Below are positions 8,261 through 17,610 of a stretch of DNA of 64,000 nt, in pieces (position 1 is the first letter of the stretch; every line of letters begins with the position of its first letter). Made by a program: the position numbers and the translations under genes. The DNA comes from UBA3774 sp045600025. GTDB lineage: Bacteria; Bacillota; Clostridia; Lachnospirales; Lachnospiraceae. The notes under the pieces are model-generated. The model had not been told where the DNA came from, made no database searches, and saw nothing but the letters and a program-made list of their open reading frames with translations. The stretch spans positions 1-64,000 of the forward strand of contig JAZRXC010000037.1 of NCBI GenBank assembly GCA_045600025.1. Reading direction: 5' to 3'.

Positions 8261-10162
8261 GTGAAATATTACGTACACGAGAAACCGGCTCCCAGCAAAA
8301 ATCCGGCTATTGAAAAGCATTACGATGTTGTAGTTGTAGGCGGAGGCATGAGCGGACTGTGCGCAGCAATCTCATCCGCGCGTCAGGGCGCAAAGACAGC
8401 TCTTATTCAGGACAGAAGCGTATACGGCGGAAATGCAAGCTCGGAAAACAAGATGCACATCTCAGGCGCGTCCTGCCACTGGGGCAAGAAGAACGCCGCC
8501 GAGACCGGTATCCTTATGGAGCTTCAGCTCGAGAACAAATACCTGAATGATTCATACAATTATTCAATCTGGGATGGTGTCCTGTGGGCCAAGGTTAAGG
8601 AAACCGAGAATCTTGATTCCTACATGAACACCACTATGGATCTGGTATTATCCGACGGTCAGGAGATTAAGGCTATCGAGTGCTATCAGATGACAACAGA
8701 GATAAGATATCATTTCACAGCTGAGATATTCATCGACGCAACGGGCAACGGCTCACTCGCATACTTCGGCGGAAATGAATACAAAGAAGGAAGAGAAAGC
8801 ACGGATGAGTATTCTGAAAAGGACGCACCGGCTGTGGCAGATGGCGAGACCATGGGCAACACGATTTATTTCGTAGCTCATGATACCGGACATCCCGTAA
8901 AATTCATCAAGCCCTCATGGGCATACGAATATCCGGACGAGACAAGATTCAAGCACAGATATCACGGCGACATCACCGTATATCATGACGCTGACGATGT
9001 AGTAGTATTGAAGCCCGGCGAAGATTATGAAGACCATGCGGATCAGCTCGTTGAGAAATACGATGTAAAGAGCGGCTACTGGTGGATTGAGCTCGGCGGT
9101 GACTGGGATGATATCATCAAGCAGGCCGAGGATATCAGATGGGAGCTGTACAAGGTTATCTACGGCGTATGGGATCACATCAAGAACCACGGCGACCACG
9201 GCGCAGAGAACTATGAGCTTGATTGGGTTGGCAATCTGTCCGGTTGGAGAGAAAGCCGCCGTATCATGGGCAAATACGTATTAACCGAAAATGATATTCT
9301 TGCGAATAAGGTATTTGATGACGGTGTCGCATATGGCGGATGGCCTATGGATGAGCATGTAGCAGGCGGTTTCGATGCAGTAGGCGGAATTCCTTCAAAG
9401 GTAAGATCCTTCAACGGATTCTATTCAATTCCTTACGGATGCTACTGTGCAAGAGACATCAAGAACCTTATGCTCGCAGGAAGAGATATCAGCTGCAGTA
9501 AGCTGGCTATGGGGTCCACCCGTGTTATGGGTACCTGCGCTATAGGCGGACAGGCAGCGGGAACAGCAGCGGCTATGGCAGCACTTAAGGGACTTAATCC
9601 CGAAGAGTTCGGCAAGCAGTACATTCAGGAACTGCGTCAGCAGCTTCTTAAGGATGACTGCTACATCATGGGTCTTTCTAACCAGGATGAAAAAGACTAT
9701 GCAAGATTCGCAACTGTATCGGCTACATCTGAGAAGAGCGGCTGCGAAGCGGCAAAGGTTATTAACGGATATTCAAGAAATATCGACGACGATATTAATG
9801 AATGGATATCTGACGGCATAGCACCCGGCGGTGAAGCTCTTACCCTTAAGCTTGATGCTTGCCACGATGTAAAACAAGTTAGAATTACATTTGACCCTGA
9901 TCTGTCAGAGGAGAGATGTATCTCCGTATCTAAGGCATTCCTTGAAAAGGAGCCTCTCGGCCCGGCTAAGGACCTTGTTAGGGATTATACTATCGCACTT
10001 CTTAAGGATGGCAGCGAAGTTGCTTCTAAGGAAATCAAGGGCAACTATCAGAGACTTTGCATATCCGATTTTGACGGCGTGCCTGCGGATGAGGTTAAGA
10101 TTACCATTAGCGCAACCAACGGCGCTAAGGACGCAAAGGTATTTGAGGTAAGAGTATACTGA
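8261..10162 (+). CDS. FAD-dependent oxidoreductase 2, paralogue of the preceding gene
   Basis: A 633-residue paralogue of FAD1 with the same order of parts: VVVVGGGMSGLCAA, VYGGNASSENKMHISGAS, FIDATGNGSLAYFGG, SGWRESRRIMGKYVL, LMLAGRDISCSKLAMGSTRV and AGTAAAM. The D-x-H motif is Asp364-Glu-His366. It also ends in a discoidin-like extension (about 475-633: VSATSEKSG...INGYSRN...EWISDG) finishing in the same EVRVY residues as FAD1, which shows tandem duplication of the whole two-domain gene. It is probably cytoplasmic and acts on a carbohydrate or glycoside. ATAAGGAGATAAAAAA precedes the GTG at 8261. Only one base separates its stop from the serine hydrolase gene. Confidence 0.82.
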   Translation: MKYYVHEKPAPSKNPAIEKHYDVVVVGGGMSGLCAAISSARQGAKTALIQDRSVYGGNASSENKMHISGASCHWGKKNAAETGILMELQLENKYLNDSYNYSIWDGVLWAKVKETENLDSYMNTTMDLVLSDGQEIKAIECYQMTTEIRYHFTAEIFIDATGNGSLAYFGGNEYKEGRESTDEYSEKDAPAVADGETMGNTIYFVAHDTGHPVKFIKPSWAYEYPDETRFKHRYHGDITVYHDADDVVVLKPGEDYEDHADQLVEKYDVKSGYWWIELGGDWDDIIKQAEDIRWELYKVIYGVWDHIKNHGDHGAENYELDWVGNLSGWRESRRIMGKYVLTENDILANKVFDDGVAYGGWPMDEHVAGGFDAVGGIPSKVRSFNGFYSIPYGCYCARDIKNLMLAGRDISCSKLAMGSTRVMGTCAIGGQAAGTAAAMAALKGLNPEEFGKQYIQELRQQLLKDDCYIMGLSNQDEKDYARFATVSATSEKSGCEAAKVINGYSRNIDDDINEWISDGIAPGGEALTLKLDACHDVKQVRITFDPDLSEERCISVSKAFLEKEPLGPAKDLVRDYTIALLKDGSEVASKEIKGNYQRLCISDFDGVPADEVKITISATNGAKDAKVFEVRVY

Positions 10163-10163
10163 T

Positions 10164-11309
10164 ATGGATTTAAACAAACTTACAAATCTTATGAATGATC
10201 TTCACACCGAGTACCATATACCCGGTGTGGATATTATTGTGCTTCAGGATCATAAGGAAATATTCAGGTATTATACCGGATATTCCGATAAGGAAGAGAA
10301 GATTCCCATGAACGGAACGGAGCTTAACAATCTCTATTCCGCTTCCAAGATTATCACCGTTACTGCGGCGATGATGCTCGTTGAGCAGGGCAAGCTTCTT
10401 CTTGACGATAAGCTTTCGGATTTCATACCGGAATATGCTAACGTAGGAGTTCATCTTGCGCTTCCTAACAGCGCAGTTATTGAACCCGCCAAGAATCCGA
10501 TTCTGATTAAGCATCTTTTTACTATGACGGCAGGCTTCAATTATTTGAAAACTCCTGTTATCGAGGATGTGATTAAGCGCACCGACGGCAAGGCGCCGAC
10601 GCTTGAAGTGATTAAGGCATTGGCGGATCAGCCTCTGGATTTTGAGCCCGGCACAAGGTGGCAGTACAGCCTCTGCCATGACGTTCTGGCAGCGGTGGTA
10701 GAAGTGGTAAGCGGTATGAAGTTCAGGGATTTCGTGCAGAAGAACATATTTGACCCGCTTGAGATGAAGAACTCTACTTATGAGAGAACACCTGAAGTTG
10801 AAGCACGTATGATGCAGCAGTACCGCAGGACGCCGGAAGGTGAATTTGTCCCGATCGGACGCCTGACATGCAATTATGTTTTCGGAACGGAATATGATTC
10901 CGGCGGAGCGGGAGCTATTTCTTCAACTGAGGATTATGTAAAGTTCCTTGATGCGCTTGCTAATGATGGTATAGCCGCAAATGGTTACAGGCTGCTGTCC
11001 AGAAGCTCTATCGAGCTTATGCGTCAGGATTTCCTCGATGATGTTCAGTATGAGGATTATAAGCTCCAGGTAAGGGGCAGCCGTGATTCGGGATACGGAC
11101 TCGGTGTGAGAACTAATGTGGATCCTGCGGACGGCATGACCCTTGCGCCCTACGGCGAATTCGGATGGTCAGGCGCAGCAGGAGACTACGCTATGATAGA
11201 TCCTGAGAACCGCATTGCGTTGTTTTATGTTCAGCACGTAATGGACGCAAGCGTACCGATTAAGATGAGCAAGAGAATCACAAATGTGTTCTATGCATGC
11301 TTAGATTGA
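10164..11309 (+). CDS. Serine hydrolase of the class C beta-lactamase/esterase family
   Basis: A 381-residue beta-lactamase-fold serine hydrolase (PF00144-like). The nucleophile motif SxxK is present as LYSASKIITVTAAMML (Ser-Ala-Ser-Lys), and the second motif YxN is present as Tyr-Ser-Leu in WQYSLCHDVL. No signal peptide is seen, so a periplasmic-type beta-lactamase role is unlikely. Cytoplasmic members are often esterases or amidases. ATG 10164 follows the FAD2 stop by one base and is almost certainly coupled to it. In this context it may remove acyl groups (acetyl, feruloyl or similar) from a plant glycoside before or after oxidation, but that is inference. Confidence 0.85.
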   Translation: MDLNKLTNLMNDLHTEYHIPGVDIIVLQDHKEIFRYYTGYSDKEEKIPMNGTELNNLYSASKIITVTAAMMLVEQGKLLLDDKLSDFIPEYANVGVHLALPNSAVIEPAKNPILIKHLFTMTAGFNYLKTPVIEDVIKRTDGKAPTLEVIKALADQPLDFEPGTRWQYSLCHDVLAAVVEVVSGMKFRDFVQKNIFDPLEMKNSTYERTPEVEARMMQQYRRTPEGEFVPIGRLTCNYVFGTEYDSGGAGAISSTEDYVKFLDALANDGIAANGYRLLSRSSIELMRQDFLDDVQYEDYKLQVRGSRDSGYGLGVRTNVDPADGMTLAPYGEFGWSGAAGDYAMIDPENRIALFYVQHVMDASVPIKMSKRITNVFYACLD

Positions 11310-11324
11310 TTGCGTGATATTTAC

Positions 11325-11358
11325 ACAGGCCGACAGATAATTCTGCCGGCCTGTTTTT
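11325..11358. terminator. Bidirectional terminator, serine hydrolase / FGGY kinase
   Basis: ACAGGCCG (11325-11332) pairs with CGGCCTGT (11347-11354), with an inner CAG/CTG extension and a T-run after it. The convergent kinase gene ends 15 bases further on. Confidence 0.75.
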
Positions 11359-11372
11359 ATTTGCGGGAGTTA

Positions 11373-12677
11373 TCAGATACTATCTGCTGCGGACTTCGCA
11401 GCGCCGACAGCAGCTTCTTCTTCGAATTCGGATAACTTTAGCGGCGCGCTGAACATCTCGCTGAATATATCGCAGAGGATGGGATTCCTGCGCATGCCAT
11501 TTCCGGAAGCAACCAACTTTTCAGCTTTAATACCGGTGCCTTCGAGAATCAGCTCATAGAAGTCGAACAGTTCACGAGCCATTCCCGTAAGCACTCCGTA
11601 GCACAGCGCAGCCGGAGTGAAGTTTTCCTCAGTCAGATTATTAATGCACCCCTTCTCATCCGGATTAATTCTGGTGCCGCTGAAGGTGGTCTTTACATCA
11701 GGGATGGAAGTAAGCTTCTTGCCTTCTTGCGCAAGTACGCCGAGCAGCTCATAGCAAGCTTTGTCGTCCTGGTCTGACGAGATTAAAACTTTTCTGATGA
11801 ACTTTTCAAATATCGCATAAGCTCTGCCGCCACACAGGCAGGAGCCGGACAGAAGATAAGAATCGCCGAGGAAGGGCCTTGCCTCGATGCCGGGGGCAGT
11901 GAAATATGATTTTGAAAGAATTGATATCTGACCGCCCGTTCCCATATTAACAAGAGCAGTGTTCTCACATGCACCGACTGAACCGTAGAAAGCGGCTTGA
12001 TTATCTCCGAGGGCAACTGTTACCGGAATGCCGCGATAAGTTCCTAAGGTATCTATATTGCCGGTGACATCGGGCAGGATCGAAAGATCAACGCCGGCAG
12101 CGGTCAGTATATTCTCATAAAAACAGAAATTCGATGCATCATATAAGCCGAGGCTTGCAGCCATCTGTCTGTGGATGAGAGGGCAGATGCGTCCGGTCAA
12201 AGCCATTCCGAGAAGATCCGGCACGGTGCACAGCTTATGCGCATTTTTCGGAACGAGCCCGTTTTTAATATTGTAGATATGTGTAATGAGACCATATCCG
12301 GAAAAAGCAGATACCCCTGAAGAGGTTAATTCTTCAACTACCGAAAGGTCGCCGTTATTTTTAACTACGCCGCGCTGATCCTGCCAGGTAAAAAGAGGGC
12401 TCACGGCATTTCCTTCCTTATCAGTGTATACGATGCCGTGCATCTGGCCGGTAAGACCTATGGCAGCCGTATCAGGATATTCGTCAAGCAAACTATCCAA
12501 AAGGGCAGTTGCTATTTTCAATATCTTTTCAGGTGACTGAATTTTCTCCCATGGATTATCGGAAAGCTCAAATCCGGGGCTGAGTACATTTGCCGCTTTT
12601 ATAACACAATTAAGACCTGAGTCAAATACGACTCCGCTTATAGTAGTTGTACCGATGTCAATACCAATTGCTTTCAT
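11373..12677 (-). CDS. FGGY-family carbohydrate kinase (sedoheptulokinase-like)
   Basis: A 434-residue FGGY kinase. AIGIDIGTTTISGVVFD is the N-terminal phosphate motif. AIGLTGQMHGIVY followed by SPLFTWQDQRG is the pattern seen in sedoheptulokinase-like members, and ALVNMGTGGQISIL and LVASGNGMRRNPILCD complete the C-terminal ATPase lobe. It transfers the ATP gamma-phosphate to a ketose or polyol; the exact sugar is not readable. The start is placed at 12677 because AAGGAG lies six bases upstream; a longer reading frame has no ribosome site and would overlap the regulator gene. It is co-transcribed with the ROK regulator upstream. Confidence 0.8.
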   Translation of the reverse strand: MKAIGIDIGTTTISGVVFDSGLNCVIKAANVLSPGFELSDNPWEKIQSPEKILKIATALLDSLLDEYPDTAAIGLTGQMHGIVYTDKEGNAVSPLFTWQDQRGVVKNNGDLSVVEELTSSGVSAFSGYGLITHIYNIKNGLVPKNAHKLCTVPDLLGMALTGRICPLIHRQMAASLGLYDASNFCFYENILTAAGVDLSILPDVTGNIDTLGTYRGIPVTVALGDNQAAFYGSVGACENTALVNMGTGGQISILSKSYFTAPGIEARPFLGDSYLLSGSCLCGGRAYAIFEKFIRKVLISSDQDDKACYELLGVLAQEGKKLTSIPDVKTTFSGTRINPDEKGCINNLTEENFTPAALCYGVLTGMARELFDFYELILEGTGIKAEKLVASGNGMRRNPILCDIFSEMFSAPLKLSEFEEEAAVGAAKSAADSI

Positions 12678-12687
12678 TACATTCTCC

Positions 12688-13818
12688 TTAAACTTCGCTT
12701 GAATCAATAAAACTTTTTACAAGGGTCAATCCCGCGCCACGCGCAACGGAAAAAGCATTTTCTTTACTGCGTAATATGTGTGTTTCTCCGATTTTAAAAG
12801 GATGCTGCTCATTGCAGTTTTGACAGAGTAATTCAATTTCTTCATCGCTGATGTGTTCGGCTATATAGCCGCCTATGATAAAGTCATAATCAAACAGTAT
12901 ACGAAGATCGCTGAACAGAAGCGCAATATCGGTGAGAAACTTATTCCAGATCATTTGACAACGAATATTTCCGGTACGTTCTTCCAAGAATTGTTCAATG
13001 GGCATGTCGGAAATATTGCTGAGGGATTTACCCGAGAGATAGGACTCGGCGCATCCGTTCTTGCCGCAATAACACTGGATGCCATCGGGATGAATGGTAA
13101 CATGCTCAATCGCGTTACTCATACCGCCTTTACCTGTAAGGATGTGCCTGCCGACTATGACAGCTCCTCCGACATTGTTGGTAAGGCGAATCAGTATCGC
13201 ATTGTCAATTTCGGGATTATCCCACAGTTCGGCAAGTGCCGCGGCATCGATATCATGCATTAATTTGCAAGGATATGGAAAGTCAGGAAAGAAGTCATCA
13301 ACAGTAAGACCCTGGTTGTCACTTATTTTTCCGTAGGTTATTTCAGCGGCATCAGAGGATACAAGACCCTGCAGCCCGATTGCGACACCGAGCAGCTGAT
13401 CTTTAGATGTGGAAACCTTGCGGATGAAATCTTCAACATTCTTACGCATTGTGGCGCGATAGCTTTCACTGCGCTCATAGGGGATATCATATTTTATGCT
13501 GTCAATGATATCACCAAATAAATCAACAGCAGTAATAAGATAGTAGTACTCCTGCATGTCTATGCCTATGGCAATTTTGAATTCGTTACAAAATCGGTAG
13601 CGGATAGCTTTTCTGCCGCCTGTTGAATCGCACACACCGTCATATGTAATGATGCCTATTTTTAATAGCTCATTAAGGTTCTGCGTTACGGTAGGAAGAC
13701 TCATCAGAAGATCATATTCAAGGTCGCGTTTAGAGACGGATTTCTTGTGGTAGATGTCCATCAAAACTTTTCTGCGATTTGATATTCGAAGTTCTTTAGA
13801 AGTTAATGCGGTACTCAT
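12688..13818 (-). CDS. ROK-family transcriptional regulator
   Basis: A 376-residue NagC/XylR-type repressor. The N-terminal winged helix-turn-helix (about 8-65) reads NRRKVLMDIYHKKSVSKRDL...SLPTVTQNLNELLKIGII. The C-terminal ROK sugar-kinase-like part follows, with GVAIGLQGLV, an LTNNVGGAVIVG phosphate loop and the Cys zinc cluster of ROK proteins (HPDGIQCYCGKNGCAESYLSG). It should bind a sugar or sugar phosphate and repress nearby sugar genes. GAGGGG lies six bases before ATG. Two TTTTATAAAA palindromes just upstream are likely autoregulatory sites. It stands divergent from the sugar importer, which is its probable target. Confidence 0.88.
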   Translation of the reverse strand: MSTALTSKELRISNRRKVLMDIYHKKSVSKRDLEYDLLMSLPTVTQNLNELLKIGIITYDGVCDSTGGRKAIRYRFCNEFKIAIGIDMQEYYYLITAVDLFGDIIDSIKYDIPYERSESYRATMRKNVEDFIRKVSTSKDQLLGVAIGLQGLVSSDAAEITYGKISDNQGLTVDDFFPDFPYPCKLMHDIDAAALAELWDNPEIDNAILIRLTNNVGGAVIVGRHILTGKGGMSNAIEHVTIHPDGIQCYCGKNGCAESYLSGKSLSNISDMPIEQFLEERTGNIRCQMIWNKFLTDIALLFSDLRILFDYDFIIGGYIAEHISDEEIELLCQNCNEQHPFKIGETHILRSKENAFSVARGAGLTLVKSFIDSSEV

Positions 13819-13839
13819 AACATACCCCTCAAAATCAGG

Positions 13840-13872
13840 TTTTATAAAATTGTACCATCAACTTTTATAAAA
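13840..13872. promoter_or_regulatory. Paired palindromes, probable ROK regulator operators
   Basis: TTTTATAAAA occurs at 13840-13849 and again at 13863-13872, where it extends to the perfect 14-bp palindrome ACTTTTATAAAAGT (13861-13874). The copies are 23 bases apart (about two helical turns), in the gap between the ROK gene and the importer operon. Confidence 0.55.
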
Positions 13873-13913
13873 GTAAATAACAAAAATTTTTTGTATGTTG
13901 AACCTAAAAAATA

Positions 13914-13942
13914 TTGACTTTATTTAACAATTGCACTAACAT
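13914..13942 (+). promoter_or_regulatory. Promoter of the sugar importer operon
   Basis: TTGACT (13914-13919), 17-base spacer, TAACAT (13937-13942). The paired palindromes lie about 45-75 bases upstream. Confidence 0.5.
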
Positions 13943-14032
13943 ATGAATTAATTATTAGTCAAAGATTAGATTGCGAAAAAATCGGCTCAACGAAAGTCGT
14001 TTTTGATAAAACAATAGAAAGGAGGCACTGCA

Positions 14033-14968
14033 TTGCCGGCAACTAAGAAACACAAGTTTTTAGTATATTTTAAGCAGCACTGGGCATTATATGCAATGCT
14101 TATCCCGGGACTTGTTTTCCTGTTTGCTTATAAGCTGCTCCCTCTGTGGGGTCTGCAGATAGCATTCAAGGATTATAAGGTATTTAATGCAGCTGATCCG
14201 TGGGCGGCAATAACCGCCAGCGATTGGATTGGTTTTGACCATTTCAAGAGGCTGTTCGCAAGTTCACAGTTCATAAAGGTTCTTGTCAATACACTTGAGA
14301 TTAACTTTATGAAGATACTGTGGCTGTTCCCGATCCCCATTATTTTTGCAATTCTCCTTAATGAGATTCGTCTTAAGTTATACAAGAAGATTGCACAGAC
14401 CATGATTTATGTTCCTTATTTCTTCTCATGGATCCTGGTATTCGGTGTATTCTATTCACTTCTCGGATCTTTCGGAGTTATCAATTCGTTCCTGTCGGAG
14501 ATCGGTCTTGATAAGATTAACTTCTTTACAGACCAGAGCGTATTCCGAGGAGTGCTGGTATTTACGGAAGGATGGAAGGAGGTCGGATACAATACCGTCA
14601 TCTATCTGGGTGCAATTACCGGTATTGATCTGACACTGTATGAGGCGGCAAGAGTAGACGGAGCTAACAAGTTCGCTCAGATTTGGTACATCACGCTGCC
14701 CGGATTGCTTCCTACTATAGTACTGATGCTCATTATGAAGATCGGATACATTCTGACAACAGGTTTTGAGCAGATTTTGGTATTCTACAGCCCGTCGGTT
14801 TACGACGTTGCGGATATCATCGAGACGTACGTATATCGTATAGGTTTAGGAAAGGCAGACTTCTCGCTGGCGACTGCGCTGGGACTGTTTAACGCTGTGG
14901 TGGCATTTATCCTGATTGTAGGTGCAAATGCTATCAGTAAGAAGACAGTTCAGAGAAGTATCTGGTAA
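14033..14968 (+). CDS. Sugar ABC transporter permease, LplB-like (TTG start)
   Basis: A 311-residue inner-membrane permease of the carbohydrate CUT1 class, subgroup of LplB/YtcP partners. There are about six transmembrane helices, and the cytoplasmic EAA loop EAARVDGANKFAQIWYITLPG contacts the ATPase. The start is TTG at 14033, supported by AAAGGAGG seven bases upstream; no in-frame ATG is close. With the next two genes it forms a complete importer except for the ATPase, which is absent here. LplB/YtcP systems import oligosaccharides or glycosides such as pectin fragments; the ligand here is unknown. Confidence 0.88.
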   Translation: MPATKKHKFLVYFKQHWALYAMLIPGLVFLFAYKLLPLWGLQIAFKDYKVFNAADPWAAITASDWIGFDHFKRLFASSQFIKVLVNTLEINFMKILWLFPIPIIFAILLNEIRLKLYKKIAQTMIYVPYFFSWILVFGVFYSLLGSFGVINSFLSEIGLDKINFFTDQSVFRGVLVFTEGWKEVGYNTVIYLGAITGIDLTLYEAARVDGANKFAQIWYITLPGLLPTIVLMLIMKIGYILTTGFEQILVFYSPSVYDVADIIETYVYRIGLGKADFSLATALGLFNAVVAFILIVGANAISKKTVQRSIW

Positions 14969-14977
14969 GGAGGAGCT

Positions 14978-15874
14978 ATGAGTAAGAAAAAATCAAAAGG
15001 CATCGCCTATGATGCTTCCGAAAAATTCGTAGCCGGACTTGCCTATGTGGTAATGGGTATTGCAACACTTGTCTGCATACTTCCCTGCCTTCACATTATC
15101 AGTAAGTCAGTCAGCCTCGGAACCTATGTTACACAGGGTGCTATTACATTCTTCCCCAAGGGCTTCCAGACTGAATCAATAATGTACATTCTTACGAAGA
15201 CGGATTTCTTTAATTCTTTGAAGAACTCACTTATAGTAACCGGTTTTGGTACTGCTATAGCACTGTTCACCAGTATTACTACAGCATACCCGCTTTCAAA
15301 GACGGACTTCAAAGGAAGAAAAGTAATCACACTGCTTTACGTATTCAGTATGGTATTCTTCGGCGGAATGATTCCTGCATACATGGTTATCAAGATGCTT
15401 GGCATCTATGATACATATGCAGCATGTATTCTTCCTTATGCAATAGTACAGTTCAACATGTTCATCGTTAAGAACTACTTTGAAGGTCTTCCTGAGACAG
15501 TTGAAGAGTCAGCCCGTATTGATGGCGCAGGCGATATCAGGACACTTGCTTCTATCGTATGTCCTATGTCCACACCTGTTATTGCAACCGTCGGACTGCT
15601 TTATGCTATTACATACTGGAACAACTACTTCCACGCGATGATGTACACCAACTCACCATCCATGAAGACCCTTCAGGTTTATCTGTACGACCTTATCAAC
15701 CAGGGCGGCGGATATCTTGAGAATCTTACCGGCGGAACTCTGACGCCTAACATTACAACAGAAGGACTTATTGCAGCGGCTGTTACGCTTTCAATCATCC
15801 CGATCATTCTGCTGTATCCGTTAGTTCAGAAGTTCTTAATCAAGGGAATTACTATCGGCTCAGTTAAGGGCTGA
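14978..15874 (+). CDS. Sugar ABC transporter permease, YtcP-like
   Basis: The 298-residue second permease subunit of the CUT1 importer. Hydrophobic helices begin at about residue 18 (FVAGLAYVVMGIATLVCILP). The EAA-type coupling loop reads EESARIDGAGDIRTLASIVCP. The ending PLVQKFLIKGITIGSVKG is typical of this family, and the C-terminal helix meets the ATPase. AAGGAGGAGCT precedes the ATG, nine bases after the first permease. It pairs with the 14033 gene to form the membrane channel. Confidence 0.88.
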   Translation: MSKKKSKGIAYDASEKFVAGLAYVVMGIATLVCILPCLHIISKSVSLGTYVTQGAITFFPKGFQTESIMYILTKTDFFNSLKNSLIVTGFGTAIALFTSITTAYPLSKTDFKGRKVITLLYVFSMVFFGGMIPAYMVIKMLGIYDTYAACILPYAIVQFNMFIVKNYFEGLPETVEESARIDGAGDIRTLASIVCPMSTPVIATVGLLYAITYWNNYFHAMMYTNSPSMKTLQVYLYDLINQGGGYLENLTGGTLTPNITTEGLIAAAVTLSIIPIILLYPLVQKFLIKGITIGSVKG

Positions 15875-15902
15875 ATAAGTATATATTTGAAAGGAGAAAG
15901 AT

Positions 15903-17471
15903 ATGAAAAAAGTTTTGTCAATCCTTCTTTGCATCGTTATGGTACTTGGTATCGTAGCATGCGGCGGTGGCAATGATACTCCCACACAGCCTACGACTCA
16001 GGGAAATCAGCCTACCACACAAGGACAGGCACAGGTTCCTGAAATCAAAGGACCGGGCAATGTAACCCTTAAGAGATTAGGTTACAACGTAGCGTTTGAT
16101 CCCAACACCGATATCAACGCTGGCATTCTTGAAGAAGTTACCGGATACAAGGTAGAGTATTCAATGCTTCCTTCTGAGAACGCTGATGAGAAGCTCCTTA
16201 TGGAAGCTTCCAGCGGAGTTTACGATGCAATCAACGTAAGCCCTAACCAGTTCAGAACCCTCGTAGACCAGGGCGCTTGCATGCCTCTTGATGACCTGCT
16301 TGAAGCTTATGGTAAGGATATGTTAGCCGGAAACAAGGATGCCATCTGGGATGCTCTTAGAGCAGCTGATGGACACATCTATGGTGTTCCTTACATGTAT
16401 CCTCATTCACACGAAATCGCTACATTCATGGTTTGCCGTAAGGACCTCATGACTGCAGCCGGCATCACTGCTATGCCTACTACCGTTGATGAGCTCTATG
16501 AAGACCTCAAGACCCTCAAAGCTTTCTATGGCAATGAGTACATCCTCTTCTCAGGTCCTTTCGTAGCTGCATCAGAAGGTAGCTTACAGTGGATGATCCC
16601 TACCAACATCGCTTGCGCATTCGGTATCTACAATGACTGGATGGTAGACGATCAGGGTAAGGTTTACTACATCACCGAAGCTCCCGGCTTCCAGGCTATG
16701 ATTGAGTACTTCCAGAAGCTTTACAACGAAGGCCTCATCGATCCTGACTGGGCAGTTAACAACGAGTCTACTCTTAAAGAGAAGTTCTCATCAGGTAAGA
16801 CCATCATCTGCGCAGCTAACAGAGCCCTTCCGGATTTCTGCTCAGCAGCTCTTATTGAGAACGTAGGTATTGAGTGGGATGACCTTGACTACATCGGAGC
16901 TCTTAAGGGAGCTGATGGTACTTGCAAGTACATGTCAACCGAGAACCTCAACCATGTAACCGTTATTCCGAAGACTTCTGAGAACGCAGCTGATGTTATC
17001 AACTGGCTCAACATCAGAGTTCAGAACCAGCTTTACATCACCATCGGTCAGGAAGGCGTTCACTTCAACTACGATGCTAAGGGCGAGATCGATCCTATCA
17101 ACCCTATCTTCGCAGAAGAGAGAGGTAACTCTTACTACTACATGGATTGCACCAACCAGGAAGAGTTCGAGTTTGAGTGGCCTTCACGTGTTCGTAAGTC
17201 TGCAGGACAGTGGCATGCATTCTCAAGAGTTACCATGAATGCTGATCAGAGCGTATTCGTACAGAATGACTTCGCATTCATGCCCGCTAAGGAGAACTAC
17301 ACCAAGTACAACACTGCACTGTTCAATGACCTTCAGGACTTCATGCTTCAGGTTATGTCAGGTACCAGAACATTTGCTGACCTTCCTACTTTCCAGGCAG
17401 ACTGGAAGAACAACGGCGGCGAAGAAGTTCGTGCTGACCTCCAGACTTGGTATGACGAGTTCTACAAGTAA
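15903..17471 (+). CDS. Sugar-binding lipoprotein of the ABC importer
   Basis: A 522-residue extracellular solute-binding protein of the long LplA/YtcQ class. It has a lipoprotein signal (KKVLSILLCIVMVLGIVAC) with the lipid-anchored Cys followed by a Gly/Asn/Thr/Gln-rich tether containing PTTQG repeats (about 28-45), then the two-lobe binding domain. It should capture a sugar or glycoside outside the membrane and pass it to the two upstream permeases. AAAGGAGAAAGAT precedes ATG. A strong stem-loop without a T-run follows (17517-17541), probably protecting the 3' end of this highly needed transcript. Confidence 0.88.
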   Translation: MKKVLSILLCIVMVLGIVACGGGNDTPTQPTTQGNQPTTQGQAQVPEIKGPGNVTLKRLGYNVAFDPNTDINAGILEEVTGYKVEYSMLPSENADEKLLMEASSGVYDAINVSPNQFRTLVDQGACMPLDDLLEAYGKDMLAGNKDAIWDALRAADGHIYGVPYMYPHSHEIATFMVCRKDLMTAAGITAMPTTVDELYEDLKTLKAFYGNEYILFSGPFVAASEGSLQWMIPTNIACAFGIYNDWMVDDQGKVYYITEAPGFQAMIEYFQKLYNEGLIDPDWAVNNESTLKEKFSSGKTIICAANRALPDFCSAALIENVGIEWDDLDYIGALKGADGTCKYMSTENLNHVTVIPKTSENAADVINWLNIRVQNQLYITIGQEGVHFNYDAKGEIDPINPIFAEERGNSYYYMDCTNQEEFEFEWPSRVRKSAGQWHAFSRVTMNADQSVFVQNDFAFMPAKENYTKYNTALFNDLQDFMLQVMSGTRTFADLPTFQADWKNNGGEEVRADLQTWYDEFYK

Positions 17472-17516
17472 TTGAATATCCAGATGAAATAATCATTGAT
17501 TGATCATTTCAATAAC

Positions 17517-17541
17517 GGGGCGGAATCACTGATTCCGCCCC
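17517..17541 (+). promoter_or_regulatory. Stem-loop after the binding-protein gene
   Basis: GGGGCGGAATC pairs perfectly with GATTCCGCCCC across an ACT loop. No T-run follows, so it is more likely an mRNA-stabilising or partial-termination structure than a full terminator. Confidence 0.6.
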
Positions 17542-17584
17542 AACCTAAAAGAGAAGAATTTATAAAAATAATAAATAATTTACA

Positions 17585-17610
17585 GGCATAAAAAGTTATG
17601 CCGGAAGGAG
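17585..17610 (+). promoter_or_regulatory. Hairpin directly before the FAD3 ribosome site
   Basis: GGCATAA (17585-17591) and TTATGCC (17596-17602) form a perfect 7-bp stem with an AAAG loop. The ribosome site GGAAGGAG (17603-17610) starts at the next base. The stem may keep the site accessible, or mark a cleavage or protein-binding site. Confidence 0.5.
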
